7,696 nt of DNA. Source: Atopobiaceae bacterium. Lineage in GTDB: Bacteria; Actinomycetota; Coriobacteriia; Coriobacteriales; Atopobiaceae. Below, one piece after another: positions 1 through 6,040 of the stretch. How positions within the stretch are numbered: position 1 is the first letter of the stretch; the number at the start of each line of letters is the position of its first letter. The stretch covers positions 1 through 7,696 of the forward strand of contig JAFUBJ010000401.1 of the NCBI GenBank assembly GCA_017460265.1. Reading direction: 5' to 3'. The position numbers and the translations under genes are program-made. A model generated the notes under the pieces. That model ran no database searches and was not told the DNA's origin. It saw only the letters and a list, made by a program, of their open reading frames with translations.

Positions 1-1563
1 GACCGTGCAACGACTGCCCTGGTCGACGGGATGTTCGCCGTGCACGGCGGTGGCGGCAAAGTCCTGCACGCTCAGGCCCATGGAGTCGGCAAAGCTCGCA
101 ATGAACGAACCGCAGCCAGAGGAGCATGCCTCGTTGAGGGAGATGTGCTCGATGATGCCATCCGCCACCTGCAGGCACTTCATGTCCTGGCCGCCGATGT
201 CGAGGATGAACTGGACGTCAGGCACGAATGCCTGCGCACCACGGAGGTGTGCTACCGTCTCGATCTCTCCGGAGTCCGCCTGCAGCGCCTCGATGAGAAT
301 GGCCTCGCCATAGCCCGTCGTGGTCACGTGGCCAATGGTCACGCCTTCGGGCAGGCTGTCATAAAGGTCATCCATGATCTTGCGGGCGGTGCCCAGCACG
401 TCACCATTGTTGTTTCCATACCAGGTGTACAGCAGCTGACCCTGCTCGCCCACCACCGCGGCCTTCATGGTGGTGGAGCCAGCGTCCATGCCAATGAACA
501 CGCGGCCACGATAGTCGGAGAGGTTGCCACGAGGGACAACCTCACGATCGTGGCGACGCTTGAAGGCATAGTAGTCCTCGTCGGAGGCAAAGAGCGGGTC
601 GAGACGGGCGACCTCGGACCCTTGCGTATCCTTGAGGTTAGCAAGCGCATCGATGACCTGGGCAAACGTGACGCGCTTGTCGGTCTCGCCCGCAAGGGCC
701 GCTCCCGTCGCCACAAAGAGGTGGGCGTTTTCGGGGATGATGCGGTGCTCTTCGTCCAGCCCAAGCGTTTCGTAGAAGCGCGTGCGCAGCTCGGAGAGGT
801 ACTGGAGCGGGCCACCCAGGAAGGCCACATAGCCGCGAATGGGATGGCCGCACGCAAGGCCCGACACCGTCTGGTTGGCCACTGCCTGCAGGATAGAGCA
901 GGCAATGTCAGCGGGGGCCGCCCCCTCGTTGAGCAGGGGCTGCACGTCCGACTTGGCAAAGACGCCGCAGCGGCTCGCGATGGGATAGATGTGCGTGGCA
1001 CCCTTTGCCAACTCGTTCAGGCCAGCGGCATCAGTCTCGAGCAAAGATGCCATCTGGTCGATGAAGGCTCCCGTGCCACCCGCGCAGGTTCCGTTCATGC
1101 GCTGCTCGATGCCGTTGTCAAAGTAGATGATCTTGGCGTCCTCGCCACCAAGCTCGATGGCGACGTCAGTCTGGGGAATGAGCACCTCAACGGCACGCTT
1201 TGAGGCAATGACCTCCTGCACGAACTCAAGGTCAAGCCACTTTGCAAGCAGCATGCCGCCAGAGCCTGTGATCGACACGCGCATGCGCGCCTCGCCAATC
1301 ACGCGCTGGGCGCGCTCGAAGAGGTCGCGTGCCGTGGCACGGATGTCGGTGTGGTGACGCAGGTAGTTGGCATAGACCAGGCGGTCATGGCCATCAATGA
1401 CGGCAAGCTTGACCGTAGTGGAGCCCACGTCGATTCCAAGGCGCAAGTCGGCGTGGCGGAAGTCGACGGGTCTGGCGGGACTCAGCTCGGCGCCGTCTTG
1501 GCGCAGGAGCAAACCAGGCGTCACCTGGCTCTGCGCGACGTGCGAGTCAGTTGTCCGAACCAT
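1..1563 (-). CDS. Acyl-CoA dehydratase activase-like protein, tandem BcrAD/BadFG ATPase domains (PlsA-like), partial at left edge
   Basis: The frame is open from the ATG at 1563 to base 1 (521 codons, no stop), so the C-terminal part lies outside the window. Two ASKHA-type ATPase domains of the 2-hydroxyacyl-CoA dehydratase activase family are visible. Domain 1 has LGIDVGSTTVK (about residue 42), IELGGEDAK, NGTCAGGTGAF with Cys160, and RCGVFAKSDVQ with Cys199. Domain 2 has IGMDAGSTTMK (about residue 356), ILDIGGQDMK, NEACSSGCGSF with Cys480, and RC at Cys519. In HgdC-type activases the equivalent cysteine pair binds a [4Fe-4S] cluster at the dimer interface, and ATP hydrolysis drives electron transfer to a reductase. 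This tandem arrangement is typical of giant fused BCR/HAD proteins of roughly 1,400 residues, among them the plasmalogen synthase PlsA of Clostridium perfringens. Identity as PlsA is inference, because the reductase part is unseen. The start is supported by AAGGAG 7 nt upstream; it overlaps the TetR gene end by 17 nt, implying one operon. Confidence 0.93.
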   Translation of the reverse strand, partial: MVRTTDSHVAQSQVTPGLLLRQDGAELSPARPVDFRHADLRLGIDVGSTTVKLAVIDGHDRLVYANYLRHHTDIRATARDLFERAQRVIGEARMRVSITGSGGMLLAKWLDLEFVQEVIASKRAVEVLIPQTDVAIELGGEDAKIIYFDNGIEQRMNGTCAGGTGAFIDQMASLLETDAAGLNELAKGATHIYPIASRCGVFAKSDVQPLLNEGAAPADIACSILQAVANQTVSGLACGHPIRGYVAFLGGPLQYLSELRTRFYETLGLDEEHRIIPENAHLFVATGAALAGETDKRVTFAQVIDALANLKDTQGSEVARLDPLFASDEDYYAFKRRHDREVVPRGNLSDYRGRVFIGMDAGSTTMKAAVVGEQGQLLYTWYGNNNGDVLGTARKIMDDLYDSLPEGVTIGHVTTTGYGEAILIEALQADSGEIETVAHLRGAQAFVPDVQFILDIGGQDMKCLQVADGIIEHISLNEACSSGCGSFIASFADSMGLSVQDFAATAVHGEHPVDQGSRCTV

Positions 1564-2257
1564 AGGAGAACTCCTTTCTTCGGACAGCGGCTGTCCGAGC
1601 AAGGGACGGAATGTCAAAGCCGATGGGTCGCCCATAGAGGTCGCCAGGCCTGACAAACATGAGAGCGGTCATCATGCGGGCCATGATGCCGACGGGTTCC
1701 TGCATGCCAGTGGTGAGCCACCTCACAAGGACCCCCACACCTGCAGATATGGCAAAGGTCAGGTAGTACTCGACGATGGTGTCTGCCTGGGGAACCGCGA
1801 GTCCTTCGACCACGCGGCCATACACCTGCTCGCGGACCATGTCGCTCAGACGCTTGGAGAAGGCGGGGTCACCCCCATCCCCCAGGAGCGCCGAGAGGTA
1901 CGTCCCGTTTTCCTTGAAGTACTCAAGCAGCTCAATCGACCCAGGACAGGGGTTGAAGGCCTCAATTGCCTCCTCAAGCTCGTCAAGAGTCGTCTGCGCG
2001 ATGCGCGTGACATAGGGGCGCAGCTCCTCGATGGTCTCGTCCTCAATGCAACGGACCAGCGTGGGAATGTCGCGGTAGTGGGAGTAGAACGTGCGGCGCG
2101 TGACGTCGGCACGGTCTGTGACCGCCGTCACCGTCACCTGGGAAAGGTCACCTGTGGCCTTGATCTCGGCAGCAAGGGCATCGCGCAGCGCTGCACGTGT
2201 GCGGCGTGACCTCCGGTCGGTGTAGGCAACAGGCTGCTCCTGTGTGTTTGTGGGCAT
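1547..2257 (-). CDS. TetR/AcrR-family transcriptional regulator
   Basis: A 236-residue protein, within the usual TetR range. The N-terminal DNA-binding domain spans about residues 14-65. The helix-turn-helix is visible as VTVTAVTDRADVTRRTFYSH (41-60), with the family hallmark T-R-R-T-F-Y-x-H-Y in the recognition helix. The remainder is the helical ligand-binding/dimerisation domain, with a hydrophobic stretch around 164-183 ending in W180 and then TTGM. The ATG at 2257 is preferred because GAAAGG precedes it by 5 nt. In-frame upstream starts (GTG at 2308, ATG at 2281) lie inside the operator-like dyad at 2276-2308 and lack a good ribosome-binding site. The gene overlaps the downstream activase by 17 nt, so it probably controls that gene and itself. 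The ligand is unknown; a fatty-acyl or membrane-lipid signal would fit if the activase is plasmalogen-related, but that is inference. Confidence 0.93.
   Translation of the reverse strand: MPTNTQEQPVAYTDRRSRRTRAALRDALAAEIKATGDLSQVTVTAVTDRADVTRRTFYSHYRDIPTLVRCIEDETIEELRPYVTRIAQTTLDELEEAIEAFNPCPGSIELLEYFKENGTYLSALLGDGGDPAFSKRLSDMVREQVYGRVVEGLAVPQADTIVEYYLTFAISAGVGVLVRWLTTGMQEPVGIMARMMTALMFVRPGDLYGRPIGFDIPSLARTAAVRRKEFSYGSDN
1564..1598 (-). promoter_or_regulatory. Palindrome and self-complementary Shine-Dalgarno at the TetR/activase junction
   Basis: Bases 1580-1598 form a perfect palindrome, TCGGACAGC-G-GCTGTCCGA. In RNA this could fold into an 8-bp stem with a CGG loop, ending 4 nt before the AAGGAG ribosome-binding site (1571-1576). 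The site itself is followed by its complement: on the minus strand AGGAG-TT-CTCCT (1564-1575) leads directly into the ATG. A further half-site, TTGTCCGA, lies just inside the activase gene at 1552-1559. All of this sits in the last codons of the TetR gene. Likely roles are translational coupling (a ribosome finishing TetR melts the structures) or an internal operator. The symmetry is seen directly; the function is inferred. Confidence 0.5.
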
Positions 2258-2275
2258 AGATGCCTTTCTCACTAT

Positions 2276-2308
2276 GTGCATTTCTTCACAGAGTGTGAAG
2301 TATTGCAC
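2276..2308. promoter_or_regulatory. 33-bp dyad, candidate TetR autoregulatory operator
   Basis: A long interrupted palindrome lies 18 bp upstream of the TetR-gene ATG. The core is CTTCACA-GAG-TGTGAAG (2284-2300, perfect 7-3-7). The outer arms GTGCA (2276-2280) and TGCAC (2304-2308) are also exact complements in register, giving 13 of 16 possible pairs across 33 bp. This is the size and position expected of a TetR-dimer operator controlling its own operon. A possible extended -10 on the minus strand (TGC-AATACT) overlaps the outer arm, so binding would block the promoter; no convincing -35 is seen. Confidence 0.65.
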
Positions 2309-2372
2309 AACATGAGAAATGATGGGTTTCAGATGGCAAACACCATGGAACCGTCATGCGAACTTGCATTGC

Positions 2373-4445
2373 CTAAACATAACTGCGCATGGCAGAAACG
2401 CCCAACGCCACCGTCGAGCCATTATGGAGAAGCGCAGAGGTCTGAGGCGTGATCACTCCCGCAATGCCAAGTGCGAGCAAGGCGGAGTTGAATCCCATAA
2501 TGGTGTGGAACGACCGTTCAAAACGCCGAGAGAGGCCGAGGCTGATGCGTCTGAGCGTCACGAGGGCCTGCAGGTCAGAATCGGTCAGCGTGATGTCAGC
2601 GACCTCACGCGCCACGGCAGTTCCCGCCGCCATGGCAACTCCCACGTCCGCAGCGGAAAGCGCTGGGGAGTCGTTCACACCGTCACCAACCATGACGACA
2701 TGATGCCCCTCCTGACGGAGGCGCTCAACGTAGGCATGCTTGTCCTCAGGGAGCATGTTTGCCTGAAACTCGGTGATGCCTGCCACCTCCGCTATGCGCT
2801 TTGCAGCCGCGTAGTTATCCCCCGTCAGCATGACAACGTGCTTGTATCCCAGCGCACGAAGCTGCGTCACCGCCTCTGCCGCGCCGGGCTTCAGCGGGTC
2901 CTCTATGCCAAGCGCACCCACCAGCACGCCGTCGTAGGCAAGATAGAGAACCGACAGCCCGGCCATCTCGCTCTTGATGCGCTCCTTGATTTCTGGCGGG
3001 AAATACACCTGCTCGTCCTCTTTGACAAAGTGGCGCGAACCAATGATGACGCGCACACCATCAAGGGACGACACAAGCCCGTGCGCCACGATGTATTCAA
3101 CCTCGGCGTGACGCTCTCGGTGCTTGAGGCTTTGCTCTGCAGCAGCATTAACCACGGCGCGGGCCACGGGATGCGGATAGTGCTCTTCCAGGCAGGCAGC
3201 AAGACGCAGTACGCGCGTGCGGCTCCAGCCCTGCGACCCAACGACCTTGGCAACCCGCGGGGAAGCCTCGGTCAGCGTCCCGGTCTTGTCAAACACGATG
3301 GTGTCTGCAGCGGCAACCTTCTCGAAGTGCTTGGAACCCTTGACCGTAAAGCCCAGGCGGGCGCTCTCCGTCATGGCAGCCAAAACCGACACAGAGCCCG
3401 TCAGCTTGAGCGCGCAGGAGTAGTCCACCATGAGTGCCGCGGCGACCTTGGTGATGTCCCTCGTAAACAGCCCGACGATTCCCGCCAGAAGGAAGTTCCA
3501 CGGAACGATGGCGTCCGCCAAGCGATCGCGCCTCTCCTGCGTCTCGGAGCGAAGTGACGACGACCTTTCGACCAGCGTCACGATGGAACGAAGCTTGGTC
3601 TGCCCCGTGGTGGCGCGCACGCGGACGAATACCTCGCCCTCCTCTATTGCGGTGCCCGCAAAGACGTCGTCTCCCACCGTGCGCTCCACCGCAAGCGGCT
3701 CACCCGTAAGGGCGGCCTGGTTCACCATTGCCGTGCCGCGCTCGACCGTACCGTCGATGGGCACAGGCGTGCCCGTGCGCAGGACCACCAAGTCACCCAC
3801 GGCAAGATCTGTGGCTGACACGGTCTCTTCTTCTGACCCGCGAATGCGCTGGGCAGACTCAGGCATGGCAAGCAGCGAATAAATCAGCTCGTTTTGGGAG
3901 CGGGCGCGCGTGTAGTCCTCGAACGTCTCTTCGAGGTCAAGCAAAAACATCGTCTCGCAGGCCGTAAGGGGGTCTCGCTGCACGAGCGACACGCCAATGG
4001 CCGAAGCGTCAAGCACCGGCACGTCAAGACGTGAGCGAGCAAGGGAACGAAGCGCCTCCCACAGGTAATGGCGATAGCGCCACAGGGCCCACAGAGCGCG
4101 CAGCGGATAGGGCAAAAACCATTTACGCAGGTAAAAACCGCCCACAAGGTCTGCCAGGTCAAGGAGGAGCGAATGCGTGCGCGGGGCAAGGGCCACCGTG
4201 CACTCCGCGCGGGCAGCGCTCACGCCCTCCTCGTCCACACGGCAAAGGTGCACAAGAACCGCCTCGCGCGATGCGCTGTCGTAGCGGACCGCCAACGACC
4301 CGATGCGCGGAAAGACCGTCACGTCAAGAACCGCCGGACAGCCCAACACCACCTGCGAAAGGGCGTCCACGTCGGCATCGGGAATCATGCCGTCAAGGCG
4401 CACGCGCATGCGCCCGGGCACCTCATGCTCGATATAGAACCTCAT
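2373..4445 (-). CDS. Heavy-metal translocating P1B-type ATPase, CtpC-like
   Basis: A complete 690-residue metal-efflux ATPase of the cytoplasmic membrane. Order of parts: a degenerate N-terminal HMA domain (about 1-75, with the HxVPGRxRVR signature but no CxxC metal site); membrane segments around 95-170; an actuator domain with the dephosphorylation motif TGEP (247-250); a membrane pair around 314-358; the phosphorylation motif DKTGTLT with catalytic Asp386; the P1B marker HP at 425-426; TGDN at 541-544; GDGVND at 587-592; and a C-terminal membrane pair with HNGST (674-678). The membrane metal motif is unusual: VDYSCALKL at 340-348 replaces the usual CPC/SPC, so the proline is absent and Cys344 is the likely ligand. 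Substrate is not determined; Mn, Zn or Fe would fit the resemblance to CtpC. It follows the small DUF6110-like gene by 17 nt. No Shine-Dalgarno precedes the ATG, suggesting coupled translation. The start is set by the family-typical N-terminus. Confidence 0.95.
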   Translation of the reverse strand: MRFYIEHEVPGRMRVRLDGMIPDADVDALSQVVLGCPAVLDVTVFPRIGSLAVRYDSASREAVLVHLCRVDEEGVSAARAECTVALAPRTHSLLLDLADLVGGFYLRKWFLPYPLRALWALWRYRHYLWEALRSLARSRLDVPVLDASAIGVSLVQRDPLTACETMFLLDLEETFEDYTRARSQNELIYSLLAMPESAQRIRGSEEETVSATDLAVGDLVVLRTGTPVPIDGTVERGTAMVNQAALTGEPLAVERTVGDDVFAGTAIEEGEVFVRVRATTGQTKLRSIVTLVERSSSLRSETQERRDRLADAIVPWNFLLAGIVGLFTRDITKVAAALMVDYSCALKLTGSVSVLAAMTESARLGFTVKGSKHFEKVAAADTIVFDKTGTLTEASPRVAKVVGSQGWSRTRVLRLAACLEEHYPHPVARAVVNAAAEQSLKHRERHAEVEYIVAHGLVSSLDGVRVIIGSRHFVKEDEQVYFPPEIKERIKSEMAGLSVLYLAYDGVLVGALGIEDPLKPGAAEAVTQLRALGYKHVVMLTGDNYAAAKRIAEVAGITEFQANMLPEDKHAYVERLRQEGHHVVMVGDGVNDSPALSAADVGVAMAAGTAVAREVADITLTDSDLQALVTLRRISLGLSRRFERSFHTIMGFNSALLALGIAGVITPQTSALLHNGSTVALGVSAMRSYV

Positions 4446-4462
4446 GGGAGCGAAGGACAGAG

Positions 4463-4684
4463 CTACTTGGCGTCTGCCATGTTGACGTATAGAGCCTCGG
4501 CAACGATGTCGCCAGCCTCGGCACGGGCCTCCTCAACAATCTGCTCGTAGCGAGACTTGGCACGCATGCCAGCGGCAACGCCCTTAACGCACAGCTTGTG
4601 AACGGGCTCGCTCTTGAGAACGGCTGGCGCAACCGTTCCAAGCAGGAAGGAACCAGCGGCAATGACGATACGATTGTGGAGCAT
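4463..4684 (-). CDS. DUF6110-like small single-pass membrane protein, putative metal-ATPase partner
   Basis: A 73-residue protein. One N-terminal hydrophobic segment (about 5-23, containing IVIAAGSFLLGTVAPAVL) is followed by a soluble part with His29, Cys32 and a Glu/Ala-rich helix (about 42-66, EEARAEAGDIVAEAL). I recognise the pattern as DUF6110 from memory. Its layout recalls the mycobacterial PacL1/DUF1490 proteins, small membrane metallochaperones encoded beside CtpC: N-terminal transmembrane helix and Glu/Ala helix. The histidine/aspartate-rich metal-binding tail of PacL1 is absent here (the protein ends NMADAK). The ATG at 4684 has GAGAGGGG 6 nt upstream. It is first in the operon, 17 nt ahead of the ATPase gene. 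A scaffold or chaperone role for the ATPase is inferred from position and architecture. Confidence 0.85.
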   Translation of the reverse strand: MLHNRIVIAAGSFLLGTVAPAVLKSEPVHKLCVKGVAAGMRAKSRYEQIVEEARAEAGDIVAEALYVNMADAK

Positions 4685-4741
4685 GACTATCCCCTCTCTC
4701 GTTGCCCAAACTCTGATACGCAGCGGGCAACTGACTGTAAA

Positions 4742-4792
4742 TTAGCCTTATCTAACAAATAAGTATACTAACTCTAACATTTGGCCCTGCAA
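4742..4792 (-). promoter_or_regulatory. Promoter of the metal-efflux pair with a DtxR/IdeR-like box
   Basis: On the minus strand TATACT (4767-4762) is a good -10, with only a weak -35 (TTGCAG, 4792-4787, 19-bp spacer). Transcription would begin near 4755, about 70 nt before the small gene. At 4742-4755 lies TTAGCCTTATCTAA, i.e. TTAG-N6-CTAA. It matches 12 of 14 positions of the right part of the DtxR/IdeR consensus TTAGGTTAGCCTAACCTAA, and 14 of 19 when extended to 4737. The pentamer CTAAC also occurs at 4752, 4768 and 4774. An operator overlapping the start site would suit a metal-sensing regulator, though this is inferred from consensus similarity only. Confidence 0.42.
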
Positions 4793-4901
4793 CGCTCTTT
4801 TTGCCGTCTGCGACTTTGGTGGGCCAGCCACGTCATTGTCATGCCCCAGATGGCGGACAATTGCCTTGTGCTTCGAGGCAAAACCAAAAGAAGGAGTTGT
4901 C

Positions 4902-5927
4902 ATGCTTCCTGTTTCCGTGCCGTTCGGGACCCTCTCAGACGGAAGAGAATCCCAGCTCTTGCTCCTTTCCAACGCGTCTGGCATGACGGTCGCGCTAACC
5001 GACATCGGCGCGAGCATCGTGTCGGTGCGCGTGCCCAACGCGCAGGGAGACCTCGTTGACGTGGCCTTGGGCTACCTGGGCGCTCGCGGTTACGAGGAGG
5101 GATCGACGTGCTTTGGCACCACCGTGGGACGCATTGCCAACCGCACGGCCAACGGGCGCTTTACGCTTGAGGGACGTGAGTACGTCATGGCGCAAAACGA
5201 GGGCGAAAACAACTTGCACAGCGGCCCCGACATGTGGAGCATCAGGCTGTGGGACGTGGCCGAGCGGTCTGACGGCCGCGTTGTATTTGAACTTGACTCC
5301 CCCGACGGCGACCAGGGCCTGCCTGGATCGGTGACCATGCGCGTTGTCTATGAGCTGACCGATGACAACCAGCTGGTTCTGACCTACGAGGGAACCGCAT
5401 CCGCCGCAACGCCCATGAGCATCACCAACCATTCCTATTGGAATCTCAATGGCCATGCCGCAAAGGGAGTCTTGGAGCACACGATTAGCGTCGATGCCCA
5501 AAAGTACCTGCCCACCGATGCGACGGGCATTCCGCTGGGCACAATCAGCAGCGTAAAGGGAACGCCGCTTGACGTTTGCGAACCCACGCCCTTGACCTCT
5601 ATCTTGAGCGAGCTGCCGGGGGGCATCGACCACAACTACTGCCTGGAAAACGACGGCAAGCTTGCGCACGCCGTGAGGCTTGTGGGCACGCGCTCTGGCA
5701 TCGCGCTCGACGTCTCTACCGATGCCCCCGGGATCCAGGTGTACATGTCTGGCATGCTCAACCCCATGGTCGGCAAGGACGGCGCCACCTACGAGCGCTT
5801 CTGCAGCGTGGCGCTCGAGGCACAGCAATGGCCGGACGCAATACATCACAGTGACTGGCCGAGCCCCGTCTTTGGTCCCGAGCGCCCTTACAAGCAGACC
5901 ACGGTCTTTGCCTTCTCGGCGGAGTAG
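4902..5927 (+). CDS. galM: Aldose 1-epimerase (galactose mutarotase)
   Basis: A 341-residue cytoplasmic enzyme that interconverts the alpha and beta anomers of galactose or glucose, feeding the Leloir pathway. The length is typical of GalM. The family landmarks appear in order: substrate-binding GRIANR (Asn80-Arg81); NNLHSGP with the first histidine (His106); NHSYWNL with the catalytic acid histidine (His177); IDHNY with sugar-binding Asp243; and ALEAQQWPDA with the catalytic base Glu306. The start at 4902 is chosen because AAGGAG lies about 6 nt upstream; an in-frame ATG at 4836 lacks such a site and would add residues upstream of the usual N-terminus. It diverges from the metal-efflux genes across a 217-bp gap. 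No other galactose genes are in the window, so its sugar context is unknown. Confidence 0.96.
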   Translation: MLPVSVPFGTLSDGRESQLLLLSNASGMTVALTDIGASIVSVRVPNAQGDLVDVALGYLGARGYEEGSTCFGTTVGRIANRTANGRFTLEGREYVMAQNEGENNLHSGPDMWSIRLWDVAERSDGRVVFELDSPDGDQGLPGSVTMRVVYELTDDNQLVLTYEGTASAATPMSITNHSYWNLNGHAAKGVLEHTISVDAQKYLPTDATGIPLGTISSVKGTPLDVCEPTPLTSILSELPGGIDHNYCLENDGKLAHAVRLVGTRSGIALDVSTDAPGIQVYMSGMLNPMVGKDGATYERFCSVALEAQQWPDAIHHSDWPSPVFGPERPYKQTTVFAFSAE

Positions 5928-5970
5928 CGCGCCCCTGCGTCCTGCGTCTCGTTACAAGCTAGATGTGCTC

Positions 5971-5998
5971 CTGCGCATTGCGGCACCGCGATGCGCAG
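5971..5998. promoter_or_regulatory. 28-nt dyad overlapping the -35 region of the UPF0210 gene
   Basis: Arms CTGCGCAT (5971-5978) and ATGCGCAG (5991-5998) are exact complements. The interior GCGG-CA-CCGC continues the symmetry, giving 12 Watson-Crick pairs of 14. It ends 6 bp before a TATAAT box, so it covers the -35 position of that promoter; this favours an operator. It also lies 43 nt past the galM stop and could form an RNA hairpin, but no T-run follows, so an intrinsic terminator is unlikely. Confidence 0.5.
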
Positions 5999-6004
5999 CT
6001 CTCC

Positions 6005-6010
6005 TATAAT
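6005..6010 (+). promoter_or_regulatory. TATAAT -10 element for the UPF0210 gene
   Basis: A consensus TATAAT lies 30 bp before the ATG at 6041, placing the transcript start near 6017 with a leader of about 24 nt that contains the AGGAG site at 6031-6035. No good -35 is found at 16-18 bp; TTGCGG at 5978 is 21 bp away. The promoter may therefore depend on an activator or be controlled through the adjacent dyad. Confidence 0.5.
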
Positions 6011-6040
6011 GGGAGCGTTGCATCGCAGATAGGAGCCTTC

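Noticed and set aside
31..1203. Plus-strand open frame of 390 codons opposite the activase gene
   Set aside because: It is the antisense of the tandem ATPase domains; the predicted protein has no recognisable motif, and GC-rich codon use explains the lack of stops.
2258..2308. Upstream starts for the TetR gene (GTG at 2308, ATG at 2281)
   Set aside because: Both lie within the 33-bp dyad and lack a good ribosome-binding site, whereas the ATG at 2257 has GAAAGG at suitable distance.
2309..2372. Intrinsic terminator between the ATPase and TetR genes
   Set aside because: Only 4-bp inverted repeats (ATGC/GCAT, ATGG/CCAT) and no T-run; read-through from the efflux pair into the TetR gene cannot be excluded.
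2319..3557. Plus-strand open frame of 412 codons opposite the P-type ATPase
   Set aside because: The minus strand carries every P1B ATPase motif in order; the plus-strand product is low-complexity and His/Arg-rich without family features.
4835..4861. Inverted repeat ATTGTC...GACAAT upstream of galM
   Set aside because: Only 6-bp arms with a 15-nt loop and no clear promoter alignment; short enough to be chance.
4995..5849. Minus-strand open frame of 284 codons opposite galM
   Set aside because: All GalM catalytic motifs are on the plus strand and the antisense product resembles nothing.
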